Made by a program: the position numbers and the translations under genes. Source: an uncultured Prevotella sp. (GTDB lineage Bacteria; Bacteroidota; Bacteroidia; Bacteroidales; Bacteroidaceae). From it: a DNA stretch of 31,047 bases. The notes beneath the pieces were generated by a model. It was not told where the DNA came from. It worked only from the letters and a program-made list of their open reading frames with translations, and did not search any database. Each line of letters begins with the position of its first letter. The first letter of the stretch is position 1. Below, piece after piece: positions 15,021-23,805 of this stretch. The stretch is from assembly GCA_902477645.1 (NCBI GenBank), contig CABSIA010000017.1:1-31047 (forward strand), given 5' to 3'.

Positions 15021-15057
15021 AGAAGCTTGGATTTATGCTTCCAAGCTTCTTTTTTTA
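15021..15057 (+). terminator. Strong terminator of rpoD
   Basis: AGAAGCTTGG (15021-15030) and CCAAGCTTCT (15041-15050) form a perfect 10-bp stem with a 10-nt loop, followed by seven or more T. Confidence 0.93.
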
Positions 15058-15245
15058 TGAACGAGGATATTCTTATTATGCGCAAATCTAATATCGCCCA
15101 AAGTAAGCATAACTCCAAATACCAGATGAGCCTGTCTTAACCCTATGAGTGGGTTCTATAAATTAGCCTTGTCAGATTTTTAATATTTAACGGCGGTAAT
15201 TTTTAGCCCCCACCTATAAAACGCGGAAAAAAAATACGGCATGGT

Positions 15246-15325
15246 TCACCTTCCAACGCAGCCGCTTGCGATGGTCAATGAAGCCGCTTGCATTGGCCAT
15301 CGCAAGCGGCTGCGTTGGAAGGTGA
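15246..15325. repeat. REP-like palindrome, second copy of the AGCCGCTTGC family
   Basis: A 29-base arm (15246-15274) is perfectly inverted at 15297-15325. The 22-nt loop holds a third copy of the unit (GAAGCCGCTTGC) inside its own CAATG/CATTG stem. The motif AGCCGCTTGC is shared with 3588-3645, and so is the three-unit layout. The rest of the 15058-15474 gap shows no gene. Confidence 0.9.
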
Positions 15326-15474
15326 CTTTTGAGCAGGAAATATTGGCAGTTTTTCTCACATACCGTTTTGCACAGTAACCCCCACTCATATAATAAAAAC
15401 TATGGACTATAGAACACACACACTCCAAGCTGAACTTTTTTTTTATGGACAATGCATTTTTATATCAATAAAAG

Positions 15475-15505
15475 TTTGGGATTTACAAATTATTATTTAC
15501 TTTTG
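15475..15505 (+). promoter_or_regulatory. Promoter of the acidic-tailed protein gene
   Basis: -33 TTTG at 15475-15478, 19-nt spacer, -7 TACTTTTG at 15498-15505, 35 bases before the start codon. An excellent match to the Bacteroidetes consensus. Confidence 0.8.
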
Positions 15506-15540
15506 CAGCAATAGAAAAAACAAAAAAATACGAGAATTTT

Positions 15541-16338
15541 ATGAGAGATAAAAAAACTTTAAATTTAAAGACCTTGAACAAAAGCAACGTTTGGGAACTT
15601 CAGGAAAACGACATCTTCCGGCTCTGGGAGGCAGGAGAGAAAGATGCTGACCTGAAAGACAACATCCGTCACTACACGGAAATTATCAAAAGTGCTTTTG
15701 AAATGGAAGAGATTAAGGTCGACAAGCCCGAAGTGATAAAAAAATACGAGGCCCGCGACTTCAAGATTGGGATACTTAGAATAGACGAATCGAACAGAAT
15801 GAAATATGCCGTAAAGAAACGTCCTATTCAGAGAGTAACCGACCTTACTTACGAAAATATCAGACATATATCTGCGGCAAAACTTCTTGAGGTTATCGAC
15901 AGGAACTTCGGCGGCGGATGGGATTCGCTGTCACAAAGCATACAAGACATTATAATGGCAGGATTCGACATCAGCACCACTACCCTGCCAAAAGACCGGC
16001 TGCACAAGGCTGGCGGATTGTACGAGAAGAAAGTCGCAGACGGTTTCGAAGTTCTCGAAATTGCCAAGGGAACATGGGTTGAGGCTATTTTCGCCAAGGA
16101 AAAGCCAGAAATGGAAAAACCGAAGATGAAGTTTGAGAAAGAAGACTTCGACAACGACGAGGACATAGACGACGAGGACGCACAGAATGTTGACAGGTTC
16201 GCCCAGGACGAGGATGAGGACGATGACACTTTTGACGAGGACAAGCTCACAGAAGAAAGCTATCGCACCACTTTCGACACAAATCCCGAAGACCTAAATC
16301 TTGAGGCTGCAGACGTGGCAGAGGACGACGATTATTGA
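15541..16338 (+). CDS. Conserved-looking protein with long acidic C-terminal tail, unknown function, 265 aa
   Basis: I do not recognise this family. The N-terminal 190 residues look folded and soluble: WELQENDIFRLWEAGEKDAD, DFKIGILRIDESNRMKYAVK, a helical stretch (ENIRHISAAKLLEVIDRNFG, then GGWDSLSQSIQDIIMAGFD), and GFEVLEIAKGTWVEAIFAKE. From about residue 200 the protein is dominated by Asp and Glu and ends EDDDY. There is no signal peptide or membrane segment. Similar folded-domain-plus-acidic-tail layouts occur in nucleic-acid mimics and RNA-polymerase-associated factors such as the Firmicutes delta subunit, but no homology is claimed. It is a monocistronic unit with a consensus promoter and a terminator, one gene after rpoD. 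Confidence 0.85.
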   Translation: MRDKKTLNLKTLNKSNVWELQENDIFRLWEAGEKDADLKDNIRHYTEIIKSAFEMEEIKVDKPEVIKKYEARDFKIGILRIDESNRMKYAVKKRPIQRVTDLTYENIRHISAAKLLEVIDRNFGGGWDSLSQSIQDIIMAGFDISTTTLPKDRLHKAGGLYEKKVADGFEVLEIAKGTWVEAIFAKEKPEMEKPKMKFEKEDFDNDEDIDDEDAQNVDRFAQDEDEDDDTFDEDKLTEESYRTTFDTNPEDLNLEAADVAEDDDY

Positions 16339-16357
16339 TTTCGAGACATAAAATGAT

Positions 16358-16416
16358 AAGCGAGGGGTAAAATTATAGAACTATCAAAACATCCATTGTT
16401 TACTCCTCGCTTTTGT
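16358..16416 (+). terminator. Probable terminator after the acidic-tailed protein gene
   Basis: AAGCGAGGGGTAAA (16358-16371) pairs with TTTACTCCTCGCTT (16399-16412) except for one G-T, with a 27-nt loop and a TTTT run at the end. The long loop is unusual. Confidence 0.65.
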
Positions 16417-16516
16417 ATATTATATTTACCTTACATATATAATGAAATTACAAACGCAACAGGCTGAAAACCGAGATGCTATCGGCTGCGGCGAAAAAGA
16501 CATACGGCTGCGTTGG

Positions 16517-16585
16517 CAAACAGATTATTAATCTTACGGGCAACAGATTATTAATCTTACGGGCAACAGATTATTAATCTGTTTG
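16517..16585. repeat. Three tandem CAACAGATTATTAATCT units ending in a palindrome
   Basis: Units of 24, 23 and 22 bases share the core CAGATTATTAATCT, itself an inverted repeat around one T. The first two end TTACGGG. The third ends in CTGTTTG, mirroring the CAAACAG at the start of the first, so the whole array is bounded by complementary ends. It lies between two convergent genes. The rest of 16417-16795 has no supported gene. Confidence 0.85.
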
Positions 16586-16795
16586 AGAACGCATATATAA
16601 GGGATTAGGAACGCAAAAGGCCGCCACAGCAACAGCAACTGGTTGATATGGCGACCGAGACTAACAGCATTGCAAAGATTTACTCACAACAGAATAATAC
16701 GAAGTCGTAAGCTTCTTTGCTGTTTCTTTCTAAAAAGAGCATACTTATCTCCCATCCAAGAGAAGAAGAGTCTGAGACTGCAAATATTTCTGAGT

Positions 16796-19351
16796 TTATT
16801 TCAAAATTGCAGACCCTGCTTTTTGCGACTCTTGTATTTCGTTGTTGCGCTGCACCTTCTTACCATACGGAAGTGTATATGAGAGTGTGAGCGAAACCGA
16901 CCGGGCGAGCCCACTTGACCAAGCCCAGCCATGTGAAGAATAACGGTCAGAGTCGAAATCAGAGTAATAACGGTTGCTGTTGAACCAGTTATAGAATTGT
17001 AGCCCTGCCTTGAAATCTCCTATCGCATAGTTAGCCATCACTCCGTATGTGCTTTTGTAATGATTGCGGAAACCATAGCCGAAAGGCTCAAGGCTCTTGT
17101 TTGGTGTCCGATAATATAGAACGAAAGAAAAGTTCTTGAAAAAGTAATTGGCTTGTACGCTCGCATTAATCAGATTCATCGTCTGCGCATCAATTCCTGT
17201 AGCAACAATACGCTCAACCCGCCCTGTAGCTCTGAGTGATAAAGAATTATCAAACAATTTAAGCGTAGCTGACAAATGCCCAGAATACTGATGAAAGTCT
17301 CCGCTGTTTATGACTTTGTGTATCAGCCCGTCATATCCATGCATTGAAAAATATTCACTCGCAGCTTTATTCAGATACCCATGATATTCAGCTGTTGCAG
17401 CCAAGCTCAACCTATTCGTTGGTATATATGTATATGAAGCCGATGCAGTAATGAAGGTGGTGTTGCGCAAGTCGGGATTACCTTGCAGCCACAATAGCTC
17501 ATTGTTCTGTACTATCGCAGAATTTGAGATTGAGCCTGCCGGATAATTGTTACCCCACCATCCCTCAACAGATGCCGAATGTCTGTCATTAATTTTGTAA
17601 TTAAGTTGCAAACCGAGTCGCGGATTCCATTGCTCCAAGGTCTTTACTCCGTTCAGACGACTGAGAACATACGACACTCCCATGCGTGAATACAAGCTAA
17701 GTCCACACTTCCAGTTCTGCATATATTCCAAAAACAGCATGTTTTCTGACGACAGAAGTTTCTGCAATCCATTGTATGAACCTTCGTAGCCTGTATGATA
17801 TATATAGTTGTAAGTCAATAATGATGTCCGAAAAGTATTGTTGCGGGAGAATATCTTCGAATATTGAATAGTTGCATTTGGTGCGTATGATGATTCCTCG
17901 TTGTTATTTATTATCGGTGACTGGCTGCCAAGCTGGTATGTGGAGTTCCTACGAGTGCTTCCATAAGCAAAATTCAAATATGCCAACAATGTATTGTTTT
18001 TCGGCAATGTGAAATAATAATAACCCATAAAACGTGGAGTAATTGTCTGGTCCGTCCCTTTCGACAATGCCGATGTTGGAGAGAAAACATCATCAGAGTA
18101 TGTCATTGATAATAAGTTCTTTCCCATAGGTGATGCTGAGCGATGGAAAGATACAGAGTTAATAATCTGTGTTGTCTGATTTACGTAAGTGGCACGGAAA
18201 GTGGCTGACTGCGAATTGCTTTTACTTATATAGTCCGAACCAGATTGCGATGTCCGAGTGATTTCGTCAAAATGGCGGTCGCCTATAGTTATGTCATGGA
18301 ATGTCTCAACCTTGTAGCTGTCATTGATATTGCTATGTGTGATATTGCCTGACGCATTGGCATCAAAAGTCCAGTTCTTGTTTACAAGTTTAGAATACAA
18401 CATACCACCGCCATGGTCAATGTTAAGAGTTGTGCCTGCAGTAGTAAGTTTAGTGTAACCGCCCCATTCGTATTTGCGCATTATGTAGTTTATTACATTT
18501 GGACTTCCTTCAAATCTCGGGTCCTCAGGATATTGCATCACCTCAACACGCAGCACATCCTCGGTGCGCATTCCTTGCAAATCTTCGTTCGATGCCTTTT
18601 TAAAATCAATAAACATAGCGACATCTTTACCCGTATATGTTTTTACCGACATAGAGCCAGGAGTGATGTCAAGCTGCGGAATATTCATCAGCAACAGCAG
18701 ATGTGAGGCATCTGTAGCTACCTTTTTGACTTTATTTCCAGGAATATATACTACACCACGGTCAATAACACGTTGTGTACGTCCTTCTACAGCAACCTGT
18801 TTCAATTGTGTGGCAGATACGGGCATAACAATGTTGCCAACATTGAAGCTGCCGCACTTATGGTAGACCGTATGATAGCCGAGGCTGCTCAGTTTTGCGA
18901 TTACATTTCGGCTGTCACAAGGAATAGAGAAGCGTCCGTAAGCATCGGCTATGCCGTAGGTTATAGCTGTTGAGTCAGACGGAGAAAGCAATATAACCGT
19001 GGCGCCGGCAACAGGCTCATTATCGTTGCCGATGGCTGTTCCGCGGTAAATAAATTTGCCACGCTGCAGAGCCTCGATATAGAAATCGTTGCCTTTTTTG
19101 ATTACGGAAACAGGATTTCTGCCAACAGCTTTGTACAAGGCATCATAAGCGTTGTCTGTGCTTACTACAGCCGATGTGCGGTAGTTGCCGAGTTCCTTGT
19201 AAATGAAGGCAATATTTATGTCGGAGTGATCTTTACTTATTCTAACAATAGCCTCTGAAACAGGGGTATTATTAAATGTATAATTGAATTTTTGGGCATT
19301 GGCTGAAAAGAAAGTCATCACAGCCAATACCAATGCAAGTGCAGTCTTCAT
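16796..19351 (-). CDS. STN-domain outer-membrane beta-barrel receptor (signal-transducing type), 851 aa
   Basis: A signal peptide covers residues 1-19 (…FFSANA). An STN (secretin/TonB short N-terminal) domain lies at about 22-93 (FNYTFNNTPVSEAIVRISKD). A carboxypeptidase-regulatory-like beta domain lies at about 97-175 (GNDNEPVAGATVILLSPSDS). A plug-like region follows at about 180-290, including SVKTYTGKDVAMFIDFKKAS and VLRVEVMQYPEDPRFEG. The rest is a large beta barrel, of the OMP_b-brl_3 kind rather than SusC. In this phylum the STN domain contacts a periplasmic anti-sigma factor. The two upstream genes are exactly a DUF4974 anti-sigma and an ECF sigma, and the start lies 2 bases after the anti-sigma stop. 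No SusD partner or enzymes are adjacent, so the ligand is unknown. Confidence 0.88.
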   Translation of the reverse strand: MKTALALVLAVMTFFSANAQKFNYTFNNTPVSEAIVRISKDHSDINIAFIYKELGNYRTSAVVSTDNAYDALYKAVGRNPVSVIKKGNDFYIEALQRGKFIYRGTAIGNDNEPVAGATVILLSPSDSTAITYGIADAYGRFSIPCDSRNVIAKLSSLGYHTVYHKCGSFNVGNIVMPVSATQLKQVAVEGRTQRVIDRGVVYIPGNKVKKVATDASHLLLLMNIPQLDITPGSMSVKTYTGKDVAMFIDFKKASNEDLQGMRTEDVLRVEVMQYPEDPRFEGSPNVINYIMRKYEWGGYTKLTTAGTTLNIDHGGGMLYSKLVNKNWTFDANASGNITHSNINDSYKVETFHDITIGDRHFDEITRTSQSGSDYISKSNSQSATFRATYVNQTTQIINSVSFHRSASPMGKNLLSMTYSDDVFSPTSALSKGTDQTITPRFMGYYYFTLPKNNTLLAYLNFAYGSTRRNSTYQLGSQSPIINNNEESSYAPNATIQYSKIFSRNNTFRTSLLTYNYIYHTGYEGSYNGLQKLLSSENMLFLEYMQNWKCGLSLYSRMGVSYVLSRLNGVKTLEQWNPRLGLQLNYKINDRHSASVEGWWGNNYPAGSISNSAIVQNNELLWLQGNPDLRNTTFITASASYTYIPTNRLSLAATAEYHGYLNKAASEYFSMHGYDGLIHKVINSGDFHQYSGHLSATLKLFDNSLSLRATGRVERIVATGIDAQTMNLINASVQANYFFKNFSFVLYYRTPNKSLEPFGYGFRNHYKSTYGVMANYAIGDFKAGLQFYNWFNSNRYYSDFDSDRYSSHGWAWSSGLARSVSLTLSYTLPYGKKVQRNNEIQESQKAGSAILK

Positions 19352-19353
19352 TT

Positions 19354-19998
19354 TCAGTCAATGGTTAAGGTTTTGCTATTTTGTGTAATGTTAATTTGCT
19401 CAAACGTATTGAGTTGGGCAACGACATCGTCAAGAGAAAGTGCCGGGTCGAGTTTATAATACAGATGCAGCAATGCAGCCTCTTTATTGTTGAACCTCAC
19501 TTCAACTCCATAGCGTTTAGCTACGGCTTTCATTATGTTTTCAAGGCTTTCATTCTCGAACATTATAGGAGTCAAATCAACATTAACAGAGTCAGTCGGA
19601 ACTGCAATGCTATCCTTTGCTACCGCGACATCAGATTGCATTGTTATGATATCTGCTTTAGCTATTGGCTCAGCCCAGCGACCAGTTAATGTGAAGGTAA
19701 CAACAATGCCAGCAGCAATTGCTACAATAGACGTAAAAATAATTACGGCTGTTGAGGCAGCTCTACTTCCAAACAATGCAAAGATTTTATGACGAGATTT
19801 GTAGCTATGCTTATTAGAGAAATTATCCCATTCAGCTTCTACATCAATTTCTTTGCTTGTTTCAACTGTGGAATCAGTCTTACAGAGAAGATTGTAGATT
19901 TCTCTCGTCTCTTTGTCTGACAAGATAGACTCCAACTGCTCCGAAGTATAATTTTCGGGATGCTCGATAATATCAAGCACAATTTCGTACTTATCCAT
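19354..19998 (-). CDS. FecR-like anti-sigma factor with DUF4974 domain, 214 aa
   Basis: Residues 1-75 are a cytoplasmic helical region that would hold the sigma factor. A single membrane helix lies at about 81-105 (ASTAVIIFTSIVAIAAGIVV). The periplasmic C-terminus contains the DUF4974 pattern starting near residue 146 (MFENESLENIMKAVAKRYGV, then LSLDDVVAQLNTFEQINI). The protein is short for the family because the central FecR beta domain is essentially missing between the membrane helix and DUF4974. It overlaps the sigma gene by 8 bases and is followed after 2 bases by the receptor gene, so the three are one operon. The expected circuit is ligand-bound receptor, STN contact, release of the sigma factor. 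Confidence 0.85.
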   Translation of the reverse strand: MDKYEIVLDIIEHPENYTSEQLESILSDKETREIYNLLCKTDSTVETSKEIDVEAEWDNFSNKHSYKSRHKIFALFGSRAASTAVIIFTSIVAIAAGIVVTFTLTGRWAEPIAKADIITMQSDVAVAKDSIAVPTDSVNVDLTPIMFENESLENIMKAVAKRYGVEVRFNNKEAALLHLYYKLDPALSLDDVVAQLNTFEQINITQNSKTLTID

Positions 19999-20479
19999 TT
20001 TCTTTGAGTTTTTTACGGATTAATGCCAGTGCATGACTCAAATGACGATATACGGCAGCTTCGCTTATACACATAATCTCAGAAATTCGGGAGAACTTCA
20101 TTCCTTCGGAAAATCTCAGATCCATAACACGTCGGGCCTGTGGAGAAATATCATTTTTAATAAGGATATAAATCCTCGAAATGGTTTCCTCGTCAGGCCA
20201 GTCTTCGATGTTGTATTCCTCATTCTCAAGGAAATATCGGTTGACTATACGCTGATGAATACTACAATCTCGGATATGGTTAAGACAACGGTTGCGAACC
20301 GCCTTGAGAAGATAACCGCCAGAGATGATGAAATCAGCTCTGGCATCGAGAAGTGAGACAAACACATCATGGACGATGTCGCGCGCAAAATCATCATCGT
20401 GCAGAAGTGCCACCGCCATGCGGAACATCTGCGCATAATGTGCTTTGAAAAGCTGCTCTATGTCGTTTCTGTCTGTCAT
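19991..20479 (-). CDS. ECF-type RNA polymerase sigma factor, 162 aa
   Basis: Region 2 is LFKAHYAQMFRMAVALLHDD followed by DIVHDVFVSLLD, the usual ECF opening with its conserved acidic pair. Region 4 is the helix-turn-helix MKFSRISEIMCISEAAVYRH. No region 3 lies between them, which is diagnostic for ECF sigmas. It heads the operon with the DUF4974 anti-sigma and the STN receptor, so it should respond to an extracellular ligand and probably transcribes its own operon. I found no housekeeping promoter in the 120 bases upstream, which fits self-regulation but does not prove it. Confidence 0.9.
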   Translation of the reverse strand: MTDRNDIEQLFKAHYAQMFRMAVALLHDDDFARDIVHDVFVSLLDARADFIISGGYLLKAVRNRCLNHIRDCSIHQRIVNRYFLENEEYNIEDWPDEETISRIYILIKNDISPQARRVMDLRFSEGMKFSRISEIMCISEAAVYRHLSHALALIRKKLKENG

Positions 20480-20598
20480 ACACTATAAAGACACACAACA
20501 TCCTGAAAACTCAACGCTGAAAGCAAAAAAAATAGAGATTTTTTGTTTTCGGCTACAAAAATTGCAGAAAATAGCACTATTCGTTTAAAGGGGCATAT

Positions 20599-21669
20599 CT
20601 ATCTGCAATAATCATAATAATACCAATAGGTTTTACCATAAGAGTCACGGAGATTATTTCTGCATTCTATAGGGTTATTGAATTTTTTCTTCATTTCCTG
20701 ATAATCCTTATAGTTGGTATCAAGCACATTGTCTTGATAAACTATGACGGGATTAGCACGGAGGTGTTTGTAAAGCGCCAAAGCCTCACTGTAGTGTTTA
20801 GGTAAATTTTGTGTTCCGTATAGTCGCACAACCTCTTTTGCGAAAACATCTAAATTGCGGTTAAGAAGCAATGCGCACAGCTTGTAGTCACGGGCTGATT
20901 TACGGACATAGCGCAAGCGTGTGTCTGTATGCAGCAACATCTTGACTGTTGTTCCGTTGGGCTTCATGGCATCTGCTCCTCCCACTAAAGGATATTCGAA
21001 AAGACGCTCGGGCAACACGTTGGTTGCAGCCAAAGCGTAAATGCGCAACATCGTCAGACTGCTGTCTGTAGCCTGCGACTTATAGCCAACCCGCAAAGCC
21101 TCATCGTATTTGCGTTCAGAAAGACATTTCTCAACTTTCATCCGGTAATGGAACACCTCGTCAGAATTACTGAATGTTCCGACAAGGAAAAACATGACGG
21201 ACATTGTCAAAACATTTATCCAAGCCATGCGTGAGAAGAAACCATGCGAGGCATTCTCCGGCTCATAGGACAACACTTCTTTTGCAACATATACAACTAC
21301 TCCCCAAACTGCGATAAGCAAAGGGAATACCCAAAGCCATGCGCCAAATGAAAATCCCTTATCCATTTCCGGACTAACATCGGTGAGAATGGTAAGTACA
21401 AGAAGCGAAGGGAAATAGGTCAGGGCGTGGGACCGCGACTTCAACTTCAAAAAGCCCATCACCACCACTTGCAGAAGATAGAGAGTCAGCATGATAAGCA
21501 ATGCGCCTATGAAAGCATCGTAAGTGGTCTTTCCGCCAGAGAGCACATGCTGCGCCATGGCAAGCAGATCAGCTTGATAATTATAAAGATAAAAAAAAGT
21601 AAAAAGCCCAAACAGCAGAGCAATTGTTATCCGCATTATGACGGTGTCGTCACGCCTTGTTTTATTCAT
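20599..21669 (-). CDS. Membrane protein of unknown function with soluble C-terminal half, 356 aa
   Basis: Five hydrophobic segments lie at about 11-30, 51-74, 82-97, 107-129 and 147-165. The C-terminal 190 residues are soluble and helix-rich (CLSERKYDEALRVGYKSQAT reads like a TPR). The layout resembles the DUF6057 proteins of Bacteroidales, which have no assigned function. That match is from memory and uncertain, and those I recall are longer. The start could be the Met at residue 1 or residue 12. It lies downstream of glgB on the same strand, but two GC-rich hairpins separate them, so co-transcription is doubtful. Confidence 0.75.
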   Translation of the reverse strand: MNKTRRDDTVIMRITIALLFGLFTFFYLYNYQADLLAMAQHVLSGGKTTYDAFIGALLIMLTLYLLQVVVMGFLKLKSRSHALTYFPSLLVLTILTDVSPEMDKGFSFGAWLWVFPLLIAVWGVVVYVAKEVLSYEPENASHGFFSRMAWINVLTMSVMFFLVGTFSNSDEVFHYRMKVEKCLSERKYDEALRVGYKSQATDSSLTMLRIYALAATNVLPERLFEYPLVGGADAMKPNGTTVKMLLHTDTRLRYVRKSARDYKLCALLLNRNLDVFAKEVVRLYGTQNLPKHYSEALALYKHLRANPVIVYQDNVLDTNYKDYQEMKKKFNNPIECRNNLRDSYGKTYWYYYDYCR

Positions 21670-21680
21670 CGGTAAAAAAG

Positions 21681-21751
21681 TCCCCCGCCCCTGGCGGGGG
21701 ATGTCATTAAATATTATTTTTATTATGATCCCCCACCCGGGGGCAGGGGGC
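21681..21751. repeat. Pair of GC-rich hairpins between glgB and the downstream membrane-protein gene
   Basis: The first hairpin, TCCCCCGCC/GGCGGGGGA (21681-21701), is a 9-bp stem with a 3-nt loop. The second (21729-21751, TCCCCCACCCGGGGGCAGGGGG-like) is an imperfect copy in inverted orientation, so the two can also pair with each other. The AT-rich spacer is 27 bases. They lie 6 bases past the glgB stop, and may act as a terminator or be a REP-type element. Confidence 0.75.
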
Positions 21752-21756
21752 TTTCT

Positions 21757-23799
21757 CTACTTCTTTCTGAGCACCACAGCCGAACGGGCAGGAATATAAA
21801 GCTTCAGCCATTCCTTGTGGTCAGCCTCATAGAGCTTGTCGAAGTTGGTGAAATGGGTAACAGTATCGTCAGTCAGACCATTACCGCCAAAATCAGGGTT
21901 ATCGGTATTAAGCACAACCTCGTATACGCCTGCCGGAACTATGAAACCATAATCGGTGTAAGAGCGGTTTGGAGAGAAGTTGAACACGAAAATCAGGTCA
22001 CCGCGCATATACGCCAATATCTGGTCGCCGTCGTTGTGCCAAACTTCCTGAACCGGAGTCTTGTTGAAATCTTTCTCGCTCTTGATGACTTTTAGCATCT
22101 CACGGTCGAAATCGCCAAGATAATGATAGTCAAGCTCCTTATTGTCGACAAGATTCCACTGGCGGCGCGCATATTTATAGCTCCATCCGTTGCCCTCGCG
22201 CGGGAAGTCAATCCATTCAGGATGACCGAACTCGTTACCCATAAAGTTCAGGTATCCGCCATTGATTGTACTGGCAGTAACAAGCCTTATCATTTTGTGA
22301 AGAGCTATGCCACGGTGCGCCATGAAGTTCTCATCGCCCTTCTTGAAGTGCCAGTACATGTCGGCGTCGATAAGACGGAAGATGATTGTCTTGTCGCCGA
22401 CAAGTGCCTGGTCGTGGCTCTCGCAATAAGAAATTGTTTTCTCGTCGCTGCGTCTGTTCTTAACCTCCCAGAAAATAGAACTTGGCTTCCAGTCCTCGTC
22501 TTTCAGTTCCTTAATGGTCTTAATCCAATAGTCAGGAATGTTCATTGCCATGCGGTAGTCGAAGCCGTAGCCTCCGTCCTTGAACTTAGCAGCCAGTCCG
22601 GGCATACCGCTCACTTCCTCGGCAATTGTTATAGCCTTTGGATTAATCTCGTGGATAAGCAAGTTGGCAAGAGTGAGATAGCAGATGGCGTTGTCGTCCT
22701 GATGACCGTTGAAATAATCCTGATATCCGCAAAATGCCTCACCGAGCCCGTGGCTATAGTAGAGCATAGAGGTCACGCCGTCGAAGCGGAAACCGTCAAA
22801 ATGATATTCGTTGAGCCAGAATTTGCAGTTGCTCAACAGGAAGTGGATAACCTCATTTTTGCCATAGTCGAAGCAAAGGCTGTCCCAAGCCGGATGCTCA
22901 CGCCTGCCGCCAGGATAGAAATACTGATTTGGGTCGCCGGCAAGATTGCCAAGTCCCTCAATCTCGTTTTTAACCGCATGAGAATGAACGATATCCATAA
23001 TGACTGCGATGCCGTTTTTATGAGCCTCGTCGATAAGTGCCTTCAACTCCTCTGGAGTGCCGAAACGGCTTGACGCTGCGAAGAACGAGCTTACATGATA
23101 TCCGAACGAGCCATAGTAAGGATGCTCCTGGATGGCCATTATCTGGATACAGTTGTAGCCGTCGGCAATGATGCGCGGAAGCACGTTGTCCTTGAACTCG
23201 GTATATGTGCCAACCTTCTCGGCATCCTGTCCCATTCCGATATGGCATTCATAGATAAGCAATGGAGATGTTGTCGGTTTAAATTTCTTCTTTGACCATT
23301 CGTAAGGCGTAGTGTCCCAAACCTGTGCAGAGAATATTTTTGTGGTCTCGTCCTGAACCACACGCTGTGCCCAAGCGGGAATTCTCTCGCCATGACCGCC
23401 TTCCCAATAAACGTGCATTTTGAAAAGGTCGCCGTGCTTTATTGCCTTTGCAGGCAATTTCAACTCCCAATTGTCTGTGCCCTTGAGTCTCTTCGCACGA
23501 TACTTATCAGACTCTGCCCAATTGTTGAAGTCACCTACAAGATATATATCTGTGGCGTTAGGTGCCCATTCTCTGAACACCCATCCGCGTGCGGTTTTGT
23601 GGAGTCCGAAATATTCGTAACCGTTGGCAAAATCAGAAAGAGTCTGCTTTCCGTTGCCTGTGAGTTCTGACAGTTTACTCAACACATGGTCGTGTCGTCC
23701 CCTGATGGCATCCTCGAACGGCTCGAGATAAGCGTCGTTCTTGACAAGCCCTATATGTTTTACAGCAGCGGGCTTTGCTGCTTTCTTGGTTACAGCCAT
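21757..23799 (-). CDS. glgB: 1,4-alpha-glucan (glycogen) branching enzyme, GH13_8 type, 680 aa
   Basis: It makes the alpha-1,6 branches of glycogen by cutting and transferring alpha-1,4 chains. An N-terminal lysine/alanine tail (1-13) precedes the CBM48 domain (about 60-150, including WAPNATDIYLVGDFNNW). The catalytic barrel shows DIVHSH (269-274), GFRFDGV (336-342) with nucleophile Asp340, IAEEVSG (392-398) with acid/base Glu394, and ESHDQ (460-464) with Asp463. The wording is of the eukaryote-like subfamily (YGSFGYHVSSFFAASSRFGT), as usual in Bacteroidetes and unlike E. coli GlgB. A C-terminal beta domain ends the protein. The start lies 6 bases after the stop of the YhcH-like gene, so the two are probably co-transcribed. 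No other glycogen gene is in the window. Confidence 0.97.
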   Translation of the reverse strand: MAVTKKAAKPAAVKHIGLVKNDAYLEPFEDAIRGRHDHVLSKLSELTGNGKQTLSDFANGYEYFGLHKTARGWVFREWAPNATDIYLVGDFNNWAESDKYRAKRLKGTDNWELKLPAKAIKHGDLFKMHVYWEGGHGERIPAWAQRVVQDETTKIFSAQVWDTTPYEWSKKKFKPTTSPLLIYECHIGMGQDAEKVGTYTEFKDNVLPRIIADGYNCIQIMAIQEHPYYGSFGYHVSSFFAASSRFGTPEELKALIDEAHKNGIAVIMDIVHSHAVKNEIEGLGNLAGDPNQYFYPGGRREHPAWDSLCFDYGKNEVIHFLLSNCKFWLNEYHFDGFRFDGVTSMLYYSHGLGEAFCGYQDYFNGHQDDNAICYLTLANLLIHEINPKAITIAEEVSGMPGLAAKFKDGGYGFDYRMAMNIPDYWIKTIKELKDEDWKPSSIFWEVKNRRSDEKTISYCESHDQALVGDKTIIFRLIDADMYWHFKKGDENFMAHRGIALHKMIRLVTASTINGGYLNFMGNEFGHPEWIDFPREGNGWSYKYARRQWNLVDNKELDYHYLGDFDREMLKVIKSEKDFNKTPVQEVWHNDGDQILAYMRGDLIFVFNFSPNRSYTDYGFIVPAGVYEVVLNTDNPDFGGNGLTDDTVTHFTNFDKLYEADHKEWLKLYIPARSAVVLRKK

Positions 23800-23805
23800 A
23801 GTTTT

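Noticed and set aside
16517..16585. Possible CRISPR array
   Set aside because: The three units are adjacent with no spacers, are palindromic, and no cas gene is near.
22123..23073. Plus-strand frame of 316 codons
   Set aside because: Antisense to glgB, whose catalytic motifs are all intact. It is a codon-bias shadow.
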